Positions 34,210-46,789 are shown, counted from the stretch's first letter. The stretch is DNA of 50,375 nt from Halioglobus sp. (GCA_020443425.1 JAGRIE010000005.1:1-50375); one strand, 5' to 3'. Program-made: numbers and translations. The notes: generated from the sequence alone by a model not told the origin.

Positions 34210-36270
34210 ATGAACTATTTTGTCACTGGCGCCACCGGTTTTATCGGGCGTTTCCTGATCCCCAAATTGCTGGACCGCGGTGCCACCATCTACCTGCTGG
34301 TGCGCCCGGAATCCATGCCGAAGATTGCCGGCCTGCGCGAACTCTGGGGCGCCGACGAAGAGCAGGTCATCGCCGTGGAAGGTGACCTCAGCCGACCGCG
34401 CCTCGGTGTGAAGCCCGGCTGGATCAAGAAACATGCCGGCACCATCGATCACTTTTTCCACCTGGCGGCCATCTATGACATGAAAGCCGATGCCGAGAGC
34501 CAGCGCATCAGCAACGTCAATGGCACCAAACAGGCGATCGCGCTGGCCAAGGCACTCAAGTCAGGCTGTTTCCACCAGGTCAGCTCCATCGCCGCAGCGG
34601 GCCTGTATGAGGGCGTGTTCACCGAGGACATGTTTGAGGAAGCCGGCGCGATGGACCACCCCTATTTCCTCACCAAACACGAGTCGGAGGGACTGGTGCG
34701 CGAGGTCAAGGGCATGCAGTGGCGTATTTACCGGCCGGGCATGGTGGTCGGTCACTCGCTCACCGGTGAGATGGACAAGATCGACGGCCCCTACTATTTC
34801 TTTGAGACCTTGAAAAACCTCAGCGCCGTGGTTCCCAAGGGCATGCCGCTGCTGATGAACAAGGCCGGACTGCTGAATATTGTGCCGGTGGATTACGTCG
34901 TCAATGCCATCGACTACCTCGCGCATATACCGGATCACGATCAGGAGTGTTTTTTCATCACCGACCCCGATGGCATACGGGTGGGCGATCTGCTGAAGGT
35001 GATGATGGAGGTGTCCGGTGGCCCCAACCTGAAAACACGGGATGTGAAGCTGCTGGATTCAGCGACCAAACTGGCCGGCAAAGGGATCAGCAGAGTGACC
35101 CCGGTGAAAGCGCTGGGCGAAAAGCTGATCGCGAGCATGGGTATCCCGCCCCAGATTATCGGCTATATCAACTACCCGACCTACTTTGATTCCACCGCGA
35201 CGCGCGCCCTGCTGGCGGAGGGGGATATCCGCTGTCCGCCGTTCGAGGACTACGCGGCCGTGATCTGGGACTACTGGCTGCACTTTCTGCGCCCTGACTC
35301 CAAATCACTGATTGCAGAGGTGGATGGCCTGTTCAACCAGATGGTGGGCCGGCCGACCCTGAGCGCCGTGCGACGCAAGGTGAAGGGCAAGGTGGTGGTG
35401 GTCACCGGCGCCACTTCCGGAATCGGCAAGGAGTGCGCCCTGCGCCTGGCGCGTGCCGACGCCACCGTGATCCTGGTGGCCCGCACACTGGAAAAACTGG
35501 ACGAGACTCTCGAAGAGATTGCCGAGAACGGCGGCATCGCCCAGGCCTACGCCTGTGATGTGTCCAGCGCCAAAAACTGCGACAAACTGGTGGCGGATGT
35601 GCTGCGCGATCACGGCCGCGTGGACATCCTGATCAACAACGCCGGGCGCTCTATCCGCCGCTCCGTGCGTTACAGCTACGACCGCTTCCACGATTTCGAG
35701 CGCACCATGCAGCTGAACTACTTCGGCGCCCTGCGCCTGATTCTGGGCTTCCTGCCGGGCATGGAGGAACAGAAGAGCGGCCAGATCATCAATATCTCAT
35801 CCATCGGCGTGCTGACCAGCCCGCCGCGATTCTCTGCCTACGTCGCCTCGAAAGCGGCGCTGGACGCGTTCAGCCTGTGCGCGGCACCGGAGTACGCCGC
35901 CGACAATATCGATTTCACCACCATTTACATGCCGCTGGTGCGCACCCCGATGATCGCGCCCACCAGCCTCTACAAGGCCTTCCCGACGCTGTCCCCGGAA
36001 CAGGCCAGGGATCTTGTTATCAAGGCCATCATCACCCGGCCAAAACGCGTCTCCACAAAACTGGGTGTGGCCGGCGCCGTAGCGCAGTCGACGATTCCCT
36101 CCGTGACCGAGGCGTTCCTGAGCCAGGCCTACGCACTGTTCCCGGATTCCGCCGCCGCCCGCGGGCTGAGCGAGGAAGAGGCAGCGCTGGAACGGCAGAA
36201 TATACCGTCATCGCGACTGGCACTGGCGCAGAAGCTGTTCTCGCAGGTGTGGCGCGGCGTGCACTGGTAG
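34210..36270 (+). CDS. Two-domain fatty acyl-CoA/ACP reductase (Marinobacter FarA/Acr type)
   Basis: Reductase of 686 aa, close to the 660-aa Marinobacter enzyme Maqu_2220 as I recall it. The N-terminal extended SDR (about 1-360) has TGATGFIG near residue 6, catalytic Y152 and K156 in PYFLTK, and IYRPGMVVGHS. The C-terminal classical SDR (about 394-650) has TGATSGIG at 399, INNAGRSIRRS, FERTMQLNYFG and YVASK. Marinobacter homologues reduce acyl-CoA or acyl-ACP through the aldehyde to fatty alcohol, feeding wax-ester synthesis. AAGGA lies about 10 bases before the ATG. No wax synthase is in the window. An alternative role in lipid modification remains possible. Confidence 0.88.
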   Translation: MNYFVTGATGFIGRFLIPKLLDRGATIYLLVRPESMPKIAGLRELWGADEEQVIAVEGDLSRPRLGVKPGWIKKHAGTIDHFFHLAAIYDMKADAESQRISNVNGTKQAIALAKALKSGCFHQVSSIAAAGLYEGVFTEDMFEEAGAMDHPYFLTKHESEGLVREVKGMQWRIYRPGMVVGHSLTGEMDKIDGPYYFFETLKNLSAVVPKGMPLLMNKAGLLNIVPVDYVVNAIDYLAHIPDHDQECFFITDPDGIRVGDLLKVMMEVSGGPNLKTRDVKLLDSATKLAGKGISRVTPVKALGEKLIASMGIPPQIIGYINYPTYFDSTATRALLAEGDIRCPPFEDYAAVIWDYWLHFLRPDSKSLIAEVDGLFNQMVGRPTLSAVRRKVKGKVVVVTGATSGIGKECALRLARADATVILVARTLEKLDETLEEIAENGGIAQAYACDVSSAKNCDKLVADVLRDHGRVDILINNAGRSIRRSVRYSYDRFHDFERTMQLNYFGALRLILGFLPGMEEQKSGQIINISSIGVLTSPPRFSAYVASKAALDAFSLCAAPEYAADNIDFTTIYMPLVRTPMIAPTSLYKAFPTLSPEQARDLVIKAIITRPKRVSTKLGVAGAVAQSTIPSVTEAFLSQAYALFPDSAAARGLSEEEAALERQNIPSSRLALAQKLFSQVWRGVHW

Positions 36271-36302
36271 CGCTATACCCGGCGGCAGCCGCCGCGGCGA
36301 GG

Positions 36303-38984
36303 CTACTTGTGCCTGGCCGGTGTCAACAGCCGCGCAATCGAGGGTGTCGCGGGGGAGTTACCACTGCTGTTCAGGGCATCGTAGTAGGACCGCAGCCAGA
36401 CCTTGAATTCGGCGGCCGGCTGCGGACGGCTGAACCAGTAGCCCTGGGCACTGTCACAGCCGCGCTCACGCAGGTAGTGCATTTGTTCCGCCGTCTCCAC
36501 CCCCTCGGCGACCAGGTGCAGCGACAGCTCCCGGCCGAGGCCGAGAATGGTCTCGGTCAGCGTCATCGCGTAAGCATCGTCGGGAATCTTGCTGACAAAG
36601 AATGCATCAACCTTCAGCGTATCGATGGGGAACTTCGCCAGGTAGCTCAGCGAGGAATACCCGGTGCCAAAATCATCGATCGCGATCTTGACGCCCTCCG
36701 CCCGCAGTTGCTGCAGCGCCACGGTGGCGCGCGGTGTATCCTGTGTCAGCAGGCGCTCAGTGATCTCGACTGTCAGGTCGGTGCGGCGCGAGCAGGCCTT
36801 CACATCCTCAACCCAGCGATCCAACTCACCCACCCGATCGAAAAAGATGCGTGGCGAGATATTGACCGACAGGGCCGGTGGCGGCAGGCCCAGCGCGTGC
36901 AGGGACTCCATGAACAGCGTCGCCTGCTGCATCACGAAACGGTCAATTTCCGTGATCAGCCCGGTCTCCTCCGCCAGCGGGATAAAGGCATCCGGAGAGA
37001 TATATTCACCGTCCTCCTGCCAGCGCACCAGCGCCTCACACCCCATTGCTCCCGCACTGTTGAGCGGCACAATCGGCTGGTAGTGCACTTCCAGTCGACG
37101 CTCGGACACCGCCAGCGCCAGCTTGTTGATCAGGCGGTGGCGCTCCTCCGATCGCTGCTGTAACTCACGGGTGAAGAAAGAGTAGTCATTGCGCAGGCAT
37201 TTTTTCACCTCATACATCGCCTGGTCCGCATTGATCAGCAGGGTATCCGTATCGGTGCCATCGTCCGGGAACACCGCGACGCCGAGGCTGGCGCTGACGA
37301 ACACCTGCCGCGAGTAGATTTCAAACGGTTCGCGCATCACCGACACGATTTTCTCCGCCACCAGGGACGCCGCCTCTGACGTCGCCACGTCGGGCAGGAT
37401 GACGGCAAACTCGTCACCACTCAAGCGCGCCACCGTATCCGACTTGCGGGTACAGGCCCGGATGCGTTTCGCCGCTTCCACCAGCAGCACATCTCCCCCG
37501 CTGTGCCCGAGATTGTCGTTCACGGATTTGAAGTTATCCAGGTCGATGAAGAGCAGTGCCAGGCGCTGATGGCGGCGCTGGGCGGCGAGGATTTCGCGCT
37601 CGAGGAAGGTGTCAAACTGCTGCCGATTGGGGAGATTGGTCAGGCTGTCCCGCGTGGCCTGACGCTCGATGGTCTGCATGAATTCCATGCGCTCGGTGAT
37701 ATCCTGGATCCCGCCGACGATCTCCACGACCTTGCCGTTCTGCAGCACCGGGTTTCCCATGATCCGCAGCCAATGTGCGCCGTCCTCCCGCTTGAAACGC
37801 AGCTCAATATCAAAAGGTTCCGCGGTCGCGAAGGCGTGGCGTACCGCTTCCTCGAGTTCCATCTGGGATTGCTGTGGCAGCAGTGACAACACATATTCGC
37901 GGGTGGCGACATCACAGCGCGGCATGCCCACAATACTGGAGAACTCCTCGCTGAAGTACAGCACATCGGACTGCTCCACAATTTTCCAGCCCGCCACGGC
38001 AGCCAGCTTTCCGGCCTCCTGTAACAACTGCTCATTGGCGCGAACCTGCTGCTCATAAAACTTCTGCTTGTTGCGCGCCACCCGCAGCAACCACAGGAAG
38101 ATCACCCAACCCGCGGCGATACACAGTGCCATCAATCGAAGGAACCAGACGCCGGAGGCGAGGCCGGCCAGCGGCGGGTACTGTGCCGCCATCAACCAGT
38201 TGCCGGACGCGACCGGTACCGGCAGCAGGATCACATCTTCTGTAGAGAACAACTCTGCGGGGCCGTAGAATACCTCGCCGCGGCTACCCTGGCCGTCCAC
38301 GCCCCGTACTGCAATTTTCAGGCCGTGGCGATTGGAGGCGAGACCGGCCGCCGCGAAGACTTTGCCCGCATCCATGGTCGCCGACACGATGCCCCAGAAT
38401 TCACTGCTGCCATCCTCACCGGGCACAAACACCGGCAGACGACCGATGAGGCCGACACCGCCCTGCACCAGTTTCACTGGTCCGGCCAACACCGCAGCCC
38501 CCTCATCCCGGGCGCGCACTACCGCATCGCGCTGCGAGGGGGTCTTGAGGTAGTTCAGGCCCAATGCCTCTTCATTGCCCGCCAGCGGATACACCCGGTT
38601 GACCACCAGCCCGGGCGCAGCGGCCATATTGATCAGGAAGTCCTGGCGTGCAAAAATCGCCGCCGCAAACGCTTCAAACTCGCGCTGGGTGATATCGGGA
38701 TTGGACGCGATATACGCTGCCAACCCCTCCACGGCGGACAGGTGCGCGCCCAACTGCCCCACCAACCGCTGGGCGACAAAATTCAGTTCATGCGTAGCTT
38801 CGAGCTCGGCCTGCTGGCGACCGTTCTCTACATAGGACTGCTCGAAACCCAGCTCCACCGGAAATACCGAGGCAAACACCAGCAGGCAGGCCCAGGCCGA
38901 AACCTTCTGGCGCAGGACCAAAAATAACGCGCACCCTGACAGCGCCGCAATCATCAGCAGGTAGAGCGGTGCATTACTAATCAT
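36303..38984 (-). CDS. CHASE-PAS-GGDEF-EAL c-di-GMP signalling protein
   Basis: Inner-membrane protein of 893 aa. Helix 1 (about 5-45), a periplasmic CHASE ligand domain (about 60-245), helix 2 (about 275-302), PAS (about 315-435), GGDEF (about 440-595) and EAL (about 615-865). The cyclase site is SGDEF (522-526) with an RKSD inhibitory site upstream. The EAL part keeps CEALVRW, DDFGTGYSSLSYL and EGVET, so phosphodiesterase activity is likely. Which activity dominates is unclear. The ATG at 38984 is preferred to a GTG at 39023. It lies 32 bp from the convergent reductase gene with a 6-bp GC hairpin (36280-36294) between. Confidence 0.9.
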   Translation of the reverse strand: MISNAPLYLLMIAALSGCALFLVLRQKVSAWACLLVFASVFPVELGFEQSYVENGRQQAELEATHELNFVAQRLVGQLGAHLSAVEGLAAYIASNPDITQREFEAFAAAIFARQDFLINMAAAPGLVVNRVYPLAGNEEALGLNYLKTPSQRDAVVRARDEGAAVLAGPVKLVQGGVGLIGRLPVFVPGEDGSSEFWGIVSATMDAGKVFAAAGLASNRHGLKIAVRGVDGQGSRGEVFYGPAELFSTEDVILLPVPVASGNWLMAAQYPPLAGLASGVWFLRLMALCIAAGWVIFLWLLRVARNKQKFYEQQVRANEQLLQEAGKLAAVAGWKIVEQSDVLYFSEEFSSIVGMPRCDVATREYVLSLLPQQSQMELEEAVRHAFATAEPFDIELRFKREDGAHWLRIMGNPVLQNGKVVEIVGGIQDITERMEFMQTIERQATRDSLTNLPNRQQFDTFLEREILAAQRRHQRLALLFIDLDNFKSVNDNLGHSGGDVLLVEAAKRIRACTRKSDTVARLSGDEFAVILPDVATSEAASLVAEKIVSVMREPFEIYSRQVFVSASLGVAVFPDDGTDTDTLLINADQAMYEVKKCLRNDYSFFTRELQQRSEERHRLINKLALAVSERRLEVHYQPIVPLNSAGAMGCEALVRWQEDGEYISPDAFIPLAEETGLITEIDRFVMQQATLFMESLHALGLPPPALSVNISPRIFFDRVGELDRWVEDVKACSRRTDLTVEITERLLTQDTPRATVALQQLRAEGVKIAIDDFGTGYSSLSYLAKFPIDTLKVDAFFVSKIPDDAYAMTLTETILGLGRELSLHLVAEGVETAEQMHYLRERGCDSAQGYWFSRPQPAAEFKVWLRSYYDALNSSGNSPATPSIARLLTPARHK

Positions 38985-40400
<1,416 letters not shown>

Positions 40401-40433
40401 AGCGCGGCGTGCACCGCCCGACCCGGGAACAGG

Positions 40434-41282
40434 ATGACGATGGAAATTATCAGCAGCAATAAAAGCTTTGGCGGCTGGAACCGCCAGTACAGCCATTACT
40501 CCAGCGTGCTGGACTGCCAGATGCGCTTCGCGGTCTACCTGCCGCCACAGGCAGCGGCGGGCGCCAGGGTGCCGGTGGTGTACTGGTTGTCCGGGCTGAC
40601 CTGCACTGATGAGAACTTCATGCACAAGGCCGGGGCGCAGCGCATCGCCGCCGAACTGGGGCTGGCACTCGTCGCACCGGACACCAGCCCCCGCGGCGAG
40701 GGTGTACCGGACGACCCGGAGGCGGCCTACGACTTCGGCCTCGGCGCCGGCTTTTATGTTAACGCCACACAGGCACCGTGGAGCAAACACTACCGCATGT
40801 ACGACTACGTGGTGTCGGAACTGCCGTCGCTGATCGAGGCAGAGTTCCCGGTCAGCGAGCGGCGGGCCATCTGCGGCCACTCCATGGGCGGGCACGGCGC
40901 ACTGGTGGTCGCGCTGAGGAACGCCGCCCGCTATACATCGGTATCGGCCTTCAGCCCGATCAGCAATCCCGTCAATTGTCCCTGGGGCGAAAAAGCGCTG
41001 GGCAATTACCTCGGCGTGGACCGCAGCAGCTGGGAGCAGTACGACGCCAGTGAACTGATGAAAACCGCCACCGCGCAGTTACCGGCCCTGGTCGACCAGG
41101 GCGATGCCGACAATTTCCTTCAGGAACAGCTGAAGCCTCAGGCGCTGCAGGCCGCTGCCGACGCGAGCGGCTATCCGCTGCAGCTGCGGATGCAGCAGGG
41201 CTACGACCACAGCTACTTCTTTATCGCCAGTTTTATCGAGGATCACCTGCGCTTTCACGCCGCGCATCTGGCGCAGGATTAA
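40434..41282 (+). CDS. fghA: S-formylglutathione hydrolase
   Basis: Esterase-D-type hydrolase of 282 aa that splits S-formylglutathione to formate and glutathione. The opening EIISSNKSFGGWNRQYSHYS is diagnostic; the nucleophile is in GHSMGGHGALV and the histidine in GYDHSYFFIASFIEDH. Two ATGs, at 40434 and 40440, are both possible; family alignment slightly favours the second (280 aa). It works with the upstream dehydrogenase, and formaldehyde could arise from demethylation by local dioxygenases. Confidence 0.96.
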   Translation: MTMEIISSNKSFGGWNRQYSHYSSVLDCQMRFAVYLPPQAAAGARVPVVYWLSGLTCTDENFMHKAGAQRIAAELGLALVAPDTSPRGEGVPDDPEAAYDFGLGAGFYVNATQAPWSKHYRMYDYVVSELPSLIEAEFPVSERRAICGHSMGGHGALVVALRNAARYTSVSAFSPISNPVNCPWGEKALGNYLGVDRSSWEQYDASELMKTATAQLPALVDQGDADNFLQEQLKPQALQAAADASGYPLQLRMQQGYDHSYFFIASFIEDHLRFHAAHLAQD

Positions 41283-41322
41283 GCGCGCCCGCCGGCAACG
41301 GCACTGACGCGTGCCTGCGCGG

Positions 41323-42081
41323 TCACAGGAACCAGGAACCGCCGTCCACCATATGCGTCTGGCCGGTCACAAAGCTGCTCGCGTCCGAGGCGAGGTAGAT
41401 CAGCGTGCCGGTCAGGTCGCCCGTTTGCAGGTTGCGCGCAATCACCTGGCCTGAGGCGATGGTCGACTTCGCCTTCTCGAACTTCTCGCCAAAAAATTCC
41501 TCAGTGCCCTCGGTCATCACCGCCGATGGGGCCACGGCGTTGACCCTGATACTGTCCCGCCCCAGCTCCCGCGCCATGGTGCGCGTCATACCGATCACGG
41601 CGGCCTTGGAGGCGACATAATCACAGCCATAGGGCAGCCCGTAGACAGCGGCCAGCGATGAGATATTGATAATGGAACCGCCGCCCGCCGTGCGCATATG
41701 GCCCACCACCGCCTTGCAGGCCTGCCACACACCCTTGACGTTGACGTTCATCACCCGGTCCCACTGCGCGTCATCGAGATCTTCGAAACGGGCGCCCTTG
41801 AGTCCGGCGTACAGCCCCGCATTGTTGACCAGCACATCGATGCGGCCGAAGGCCGCCACCGCCTGTGCGGCCATCTCGCGGCAGCTCGCCATATTGGTGA
41901 TATCAATAACCGCGGTTTCGATACGCCCGCCGGCGGAGACCACCGCGGTCCGGGTGTCCTCGCAACTGTTCACATCGCAGGCGAAGACCGACGCGCCCTC
42001 CGCCGCCATCGCCTCGGCGTAGGCCCGGCCCAGCCCACGGGCGGCACCGGTGATAACAACAACTTTATCTTGCAACTGCAT
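41323..42081 (-). CDS. SDR family oxidoreductase downstream of the liu genes
   Basis: Classical SDR of 252 aa: TGAARGLG near residue 13, CDVN after the second strand (NAD preference), NNAGL, NISSLAAVYG, YVASK and a C-terminal DGGSWFL. The ATG at 42081 has GAGG eight bases ahead; in-frame starts further upstream give an Arg/Pro-rich tail. It follows the HMG-CoA lyase gene by 112 bp, with a possible terminator between, so it may be separate from the leucine operon. Substrate unknown; a hydroxyacyl-CoA or alcohol is likely. Confidence 0.9.
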   Translation of the reverse strand: MQLQDKVVVITGAARGLGRAYAEAMAAEGASVFACDVNSCEDTRTAVVSAGGRIETAVIDITNMASCREMAAQAVAAFGRIDVLVNNAGLYAGLKGARFEDLDDAQWDRVMNVNVKGVWQACKAVVGHMRTAGGGSIINISSLAAVYGLPYGCDYVASKAAVIGMTRTMARELGRDSIRVNAVAPSAVMTEGTEEFFGEKFEKAKSTIASGQVIARNLQTGDLTGTLIYLASDASSFVTGQTHMVDGGSWFL

Positions 42082-42162
42082 AGACAGGCCTCTTATTGGA
42101 ATGATGGTCAGCGGACTACAACGATACACGCGCTGTCGGGCCCGTGTCTCGACCGGGCCGCG

Positions 42163-42186
42163 AAAAAAACCGGGGCGGCACCGCCG
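42163..42186 (-). terminator. Probable terminator after HMG-CoA lyase
   Basis: On the minus strand, GGCGG-TG-CCGCC (42185-42174) is followed after a few bases by T7 (42169-42163). The stem is short with a very small loop, so termination may be partial and the downstream SDR may still be read. Confidence 0.4.
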
Positions 42187-42193
42187 CGACGGC

Positions 42194-43090
42194 CTAGGCC
42201 AGCGTGGCCCTGGCCACCTTGGAGCCGGTCTCCCGGCCCAGCTGCTGGCAGATATAGCTACCGGCGGCAATCAGCCGGTCCAGCGCGATCCCGTGCTCTA
42301 TGCCGAGGCCGTTGAGCAGATAGACAACATCCTCGGTGGCGACGTTGCCCGATGCGCCCTTCGCATAGGGGCAGCCGCCCAGGCCGGCGACAGAGCTGTC
42401 CACCGTGGCAATCCCCAACTGCAGCGAGGCGTAGATATTGGCCAGTGCCTGGCCGTAGGTATCGTGCATGTGCACGGCCAGCTGTGGTACCGGGATATGC
42501 TGCAGCGCCGCCTCCAGCATCGCCGTCACTGAGGCCGGTGTGCCGACACCGATGGTATCGCCCAGGGAGATTTCACAGCAGCCCATCTCATACAACTGCC
42601 GCGCCACATCGGCCACTTTGGCGGGCGCCACCTCGCCCTCGTAGGGACAGCCGACCACGCAGGAGACATAGCCGCGCACGCGGACCTTGTCGCGCGCCGC
42701 GGTCGCCAGCACCGGCTGGAACCGCGCCAGGCTCTCGGCCACGGAGCAGTTGATATTCCTGTGGCTGAAGGTCTCCGAAGCAGCCGCAAAAATCGCCACC
42801 TCGGAAACGCCGCAGGCCAGCGCCCGCTCGTACCCCTGCAGATTGGGTGTCAGCGCGGCGTAGGTGACGCCAGCGCGGCGCTGCAACTGCTGCAACACCT
42901 CGTCGCTGCCGGCCATCTGCGGCACCCACTTCGGGTTTACAAAACTGCCGGCCTCGATATAGGACACGCCGGCCTCCGCAAGTTGCTCAATCAATGCCAG
43001 CTTGGTCGCTGTGCTGATGGGCTGCTGTTCATTCTGCAAGCCGTCGCGGGGACCGACCTCTACAATCTGCACGCGCGCGGGAAGTGTCAT
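42194..43090 (-). CDS. liuE: Hydroxymethylglutaryl-CoA lyase
   Basis: HMG-CoA lyase (also mvaB), 298 aa, which cleaves HMG-CoA into acetoacetate and acetyl-CoA, the last step of leucine breakdown. Catalytic R and D lie in [10 protein letters not shown], metal-binding histidines in HMHDTYGQ, and the catalytic cysteine in [14 protein letters not shown]. The ATG at 43090 has GAGGA eight bases ahead; an earlier in-frame start would run into the carboxylase gene. It lies 34 bp after mccA and closes the core liu operon. Confidence 0.96.
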   Translation of the reverse strand: MTLPARVQIVEVGPRDGLQNEQQPISTATKLALIEQLAEAGVSYIEAGSFVNPKWVPQMAGSDEVLQQLQRRAGVTYAALTPNLQGYERALACGVSEVAIFAAASETFSHRNINCSVAESLARFQPVLATAARDKVRVRGYVSCVVGCPYEGEVAPAKVADVARQLYEMGCCEISLGDTIGVGTPASVTAMLEAALQHIPVPQLAVHMHDTYGQALANIYASLQLGIATVDSSVAGLGGCPYAKGASGNVATEDVVYLLNGLGIEHGIALDRLIAAGSYICQQLGRETGSKVARATLA

Positions 43091-43124
43091 GCGGCTGTCC
43101 TCAGGCAAGGTATCGGGTAGGTAC

Positions 43125-45143
43125 TTATTCGTCGGCGCTGAATTCCAGCAGCTCAGCACCGCCATCGACGAGTTCACCGGCCGCGTAGTAGAAGCTGACG
43201 ACCCGACCGTCCGCCGGCGCGCGAATCGTGTGCTCCATTTTCATCGCCTCCATCACCAGCAGCGCATCGCCCTGTTTCACCGCGGCCCCGGCCTCGACCA
43301 GCAGCGCCACCATGGTGCCGTTCATCGGCGCCAGCAGGCCGCCGCCCGTGTCGGCCTGGTCAGCGCCGCCCAGATCCGGCTCGGCCAGCCGGAACACAAC
43401 CGCGCCGCCGGCGGTGTAGAGGCTGCACAGGCCATCGTGTTCAGCGACCGTGGCACTGAACTGGTAGCCGTCAAAATCCGCCCGCAGGCGACTGCCCTCC
43501 AACACGCCCTGCGCGCAGACGACGCGGTCACCGTGGCGGATGAGATAGCGCGTTGTCGCCCCGCACTGCTGCTCCACCGCCACCGTGTACTGTGTGTCGT
43601 GCAGCACGATCTCCAGTGTGTGCAGGTTGTCTGTCACTGAACGCCAGGCGTTGTTCAGGTTCCACGGTGAGGTGGGGTCCCTGTGGTCGCCGTCGCTGCG
43701 CCGGGCGTGCAAGGCTGTGGTGCGCTGCTGTCGCAATACCAGATAGAGCGCGGCCAGCGGCAGGTCGCTCTCAATATCACGGGCGGTGTCGCGAAACAGT
43801 TCCGCGTGATGCTTGTCGATGAAACCGGTGTCCAGTTCCGCACGGCGGAACGGCGCGCAGCTGGCGAGGTTGTACAGGAAATCAATATTGGTTGTGGTGC
43901 CGCTGATACGGTACTCGCTGAGGGCGCGGGTCAGGCGGTTCAGCGCCTTGTCCCTGTCCTCGTCCCAGACGATCAGCTTGGCGATCATCGGGTCGTAGAA
44001 CACACTCACTTCATCGCCCTGCCTGACGCCGGTATCCACGCGCACATGGGCACCGGCGGTCGGGGGCTGCATGAACGACAGCGTGCCCGTCACCGGCAGG
44101 AAATCGTTCTCCGCGTCTTCTGCGTAAATGCGCGCCTCAAAGGCATGGCCGCGAATCGCCAGCTCACCCTGCGCCAGCGGCAGGTCCTCGCCATCGGCCA
44201 CGCGTATCTGCCACTCGACGAGGTCCTGCCCGGTGATCATCTCCGTGACCGGGTGCTCAACCTGCAGGCGGGTGTTCATCTCCATGAAATAGAACGCGCC
44301 GTCGTGGTCGAGCAGAAACTCGACGGTACCAGCACCCTCGTAATCAATCGCCACCGCGGCCTTGATCGCGGCCTGTCCCATCGCCTCCCGCAACTCGGGC
44401 GTCATGCCCGGCGCCGGCGCTTCCTCTATCACTTTCTGGTGCCGGCGCTGCACCGAGCAATCGCGTTCAAACAGGTACACGGCGTTGCCGTTGCCGTCGC
44501 AGAACACCTGTATCTCGACATGGCGGGGCCGGGTCAGGTACTTCTCCACCAGCATGGTGTCGTCGCCAAACGCATTCAGGGACTCGCGCTTCGCGGCCGC
44601 CAGTGCCTCATCGAACTCCGCGCCGTTCCACACCTGGCGCATGCCCTTGCCGCCGCCGCCGGCCGCCGCTTTCAGCAGCACCGGATACCCCATAGCGTCG
44701 GCGGCCTCGCGCAGGATGACCACGCTCTGGTCCGCACCGTGATAGCCGGGCACCAGCGGCACCCCGGCGGCCTCCATGATGGTCTTGGCGGCGGACTTCG
44801 AGCCCATGGCCTCTATCGCGCCCACCGGCGGGCCGATGAAGGTGATGCCCTGGTCACGGCAGGCGCGGCAGAAGGCCGCGTTTTCCGACAGGAAACCGTA
44901 ACCGGGATGGATGGCCTGCGCACCGGTCCTGAGCGCGGCATCGATCACCTTGTCGGCATCGAGGTAGGATTCCCGCGATGGCGCGGCCCCGATATGCACA
45001 GCCTCATCGGCCATGCTGACATGCAGCGCGTCGCGATCGGCGTCGCTGTAGACGGCTACGGTGCGGATGCCCATTCGGTGCGCGGTGCGGATGACGCGGC
45101 AGGCGATTTCGCCGCGATTGGCTATCAGGATTTTTTCAAACAT
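43125..45143 (-). CDS. liuD: 3-Methylcrotonyl-CoA carboxylase, biotin-containing alpha subunit
   Basis: Biotin carboxylase plus biotin carrier (mccA/liuD), 672 aa. The N-terminal carboxylase has the ATP-grasp loop [11 protein letters not shown], and [14 protein letters not shown] and [13 protein letters not shown] are present. The C-terminal carrier domain carries the biotinylated lysine in VMEAMKMEH near the end. It carboxylates 3-methylcrotonyl-CoA with the beta subunit. AGGAAAG precedes the ATG. The gene is 38 bp after mccB. Confidence 0.96.
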   Translation of the reverse strand: MFEKILIANRGEIACRVIRTAHRMGIRTVAVYSDADRDALHVSMADEAVHIGAAPSRESYLDADKVIDAALRTGAQAIHPGYGFLSENAAFCRACRDQGITFIGPPVGAIEAMGSKSAAKTIMEAAGVPLVPGYHGADQSVVILREAADAMGYPVLLKAAAGGGGKGMRQVWNGAEFDEALAAAKRESLNAFGDDTMLVEKYLTRPRHVEIQVFCDGNGNAVYLFERDCSVQRRHQKVIEEAPAPGMTPELREAMGQAAIKAAVAIDYEGAGTVEFLLDHDGAFYFMEMNTRLQVEHPVTEMITGQDLVEWQIRVADGEDLPLAQGELAIRGHAFEARIYAEDAENDFLPVTGTLSFMQPPTAGAHVRVDTGVRQGDEVSVFYDPMIAKLIVWDEDRDKALNRLTRALSEYRISGTTTNIDFLYNLASCAPFRRAELDTGFIDKHHAELFRDTARDIESDLPLAALYLVLRQQRTTALHARRSDGDHRDPTSPWNLNNAWRSVTDNLHTLEIVLHDTQYTVAVEQQCGATTRYLIRHGDRVVCAQGVLEGSRLRADFDGYQFSATVAEHDGLCSLYTAGGAVVFRLAEPDLGGADQADTGGGLLAPMNGTMVALLVEAGAAVKQGDALLVMEAMKMEHTIRAPADGRVVSFYYAAGELVDGGAELLEFSADE

Positions 45144-45181
45144 GGGTTTCTTTCCTATTGATCAAGCGGGCAGCGCGCACA

Positions 45182-46789
45182 TCACATCCGGAATACGCCA
45201 AATTTTGTATCCTCTATTTCCCGGTTGAGGCTGGCCGAGATCGACAACCCCAGTACCATGCGCGTGTCTGCCGGGTCGATCACGCCGTCGTCCCACAGCC
45301 GCGCCGACGCGTAGTAGGGGTGCCCCTGTTTCTCGTAGGTGTCGACGATGGGCTGCTTGAAGGCGGCCTCCTCGGCCTCGCTCCAGTCCTGTCCGGCGGC
45401 CGCTTTCTGGTCGCGCTGGATCTGCGCCAGCACACCGGCCGCCTGCTCACCGCCCATGACCGAGATACGGGCGTTCGGCCACATGAACATGAAGCGCGGG
45501 TCGTAGGCACGCCCGCACATACCGTAGTTACCGGCACCGAAGGAGCCGCCGACCAGAACGGTGAACTTGGGCACGTTGGCGGTGGCCACAGCAGTGACCA
45601 TTTTGGCGCCGTGCTTGGCGATGCCGTCATGCTCGTACTGCTTGCCCACCATGAAGCCGGTGATATTCTGCAAAAACACCAGCGGGATTTTGCGCTGCGC
45701 ACAGAGCTCGACAAAGTGCGCACCCTTCTGCGCGGACTCGCCGAACAGTATCCCGTTGTTGGCGACAATGCCGACCGGATACCCAAAGATACGCGCGAAG
45801 CCGCACACCAGTGTGGTGCCGTACAGCGCCTTGAACTCGTGGAACTCGGAGCCGTCGACGGTGCGGGCGATAATCTCGCGCACGTCGTAGGGCTGGCGCG
45901 CATCCCGGGGCACGATGCCGTAGATTTCACGGCGGTCGTACAGCGGCTCCACCGCCGCCTTCACATCCAGCGACACCGGTTTCACGCGGTTGAGCCGCGC
46001 CACAGCGTCCCGCGCCAGCTGCAGTGCGTGGTGATCGTTCTGCGCCAGATGGTCGGCGACACCCGAGGTGCGGCAGTGCACATCGGCGCCGCCCAGTTCC
46101 TCGGCACTGACCACCTCGCCGGTCGCCGCTTTCACCAGCGGCGGGCCGGCGAGGAAAATGGTGCCCTGCTCCTTGACGATGATCGACTCGTCGGCCATCG
46201 CCGGCACATAGGCGCCGCCGGCCGTGCAGGAACCCATCACCACAGCGATCTGCGGGATATTGCGCGCCGACATAGAAGCCTGGTTGAAAAAGATGCGGCC
46301 GAAGTGTTCGCGATCGGGGAAGACCTCGTCCTGTCGCGGCAGGTTGGCGCCGCCGGAGTCCACCAAATAGATACAGGGCAGGCAGTTCTCCTGCGCAATG
46401 GTCTGTGCGCGCAGGTGTTTTTTCACCGTGAGCGGGTAGTAGCTGCCGCCTTTCACGGTGGCGTCGTTGGCGACAATCATGCACTCCTGGCCACTGACGC
46501 GGCCGATGCCGGTGACGATGCCCGCCGCGGGCACATCCTCGCCATAGACATCCATCGCCGCCAGCTGGGACAGTTCCAGCAACGGCGAGCCGGGGTCCAA
46601 CAGTGCGGCCACCCGGTCCCGGGCCAGCAGCTTGCCGCGGGCCGTGTGCCGATCGCGCGCTTTCTGCCCCCCGCCCTGGCTGATCGTCTGCAGCCGGGCC
46701 TTGAGGTCATCGACCTGCGCCTGCATATGTGCGGCGTTCGCGGCAAAGTCGTCCGATCGGGTATTTACGCGGGTTTTCAGTATGCCCAT
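45182..46789 (-). CDS. liuB: 3-Methylcrotonyl-CoA carboxylase, carboxyltransferase beta subunit
   Basis: Carboxyltransferase (mccB/liuB) of 535 aa, the usual size. [38 protein letters not shown], and [34 protein letters not shown] are typical of the methylcrotonyl/propionyl class, and the last pattern favours methylcrotonyl. It transfers CO2 from biotin to 3-methylcrotonyl-CoA, giving 3-methylglutaconyl-CoA. It sits 54 bp downstream of isovaleryl-CoA dehydrogenase, which makes the substrate. Confidence 0.96.
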   Translation of the reverse strand: MGILKTRVNTRSDDFAANAAHMQAQVDDLKARLQTISQGGGQKARDRHTARGKLLARDRVAALLDPGSPLLELSQLAAMDVYGEDVPAAGIVTGIGRVSGQECMIVANDATVKGGSYYPLTVKKHLRAQTIAQENCLPCIYLVDSGGANLPRQDEVFPDREHFGRIFFNQASMSARNIPQIAVVMGSCTAGGAYVPAMADESIIVKEQGTIFLAGPPLVKAATGEVVSAEELGGADVHCRTSGVADHLAQNDHHALQLARDAVARLNRVKPVSLDVKAAVEPLYDRREIYGIVPRDARQPYDVREIIARTVDGSEFHEFKALYGTTLVCGFARIFGYPVGIVANNGILFGESAQKGAHFVELCAQRKIPLVFLQNITGFMVGKQYEHDGIAKHGAKMVTAVATANVPKFTVLVGGSFGAGNYGMCGRAYDPRFMFMWPNARISVMGGEQAAGVLAQIQRDQKAAAGQDWSEAEEAAFKQPIVDTYEKQGHPYYASARLWDDGVIDPADTRMVLGLSISASLNREIEDTKFGVFRM

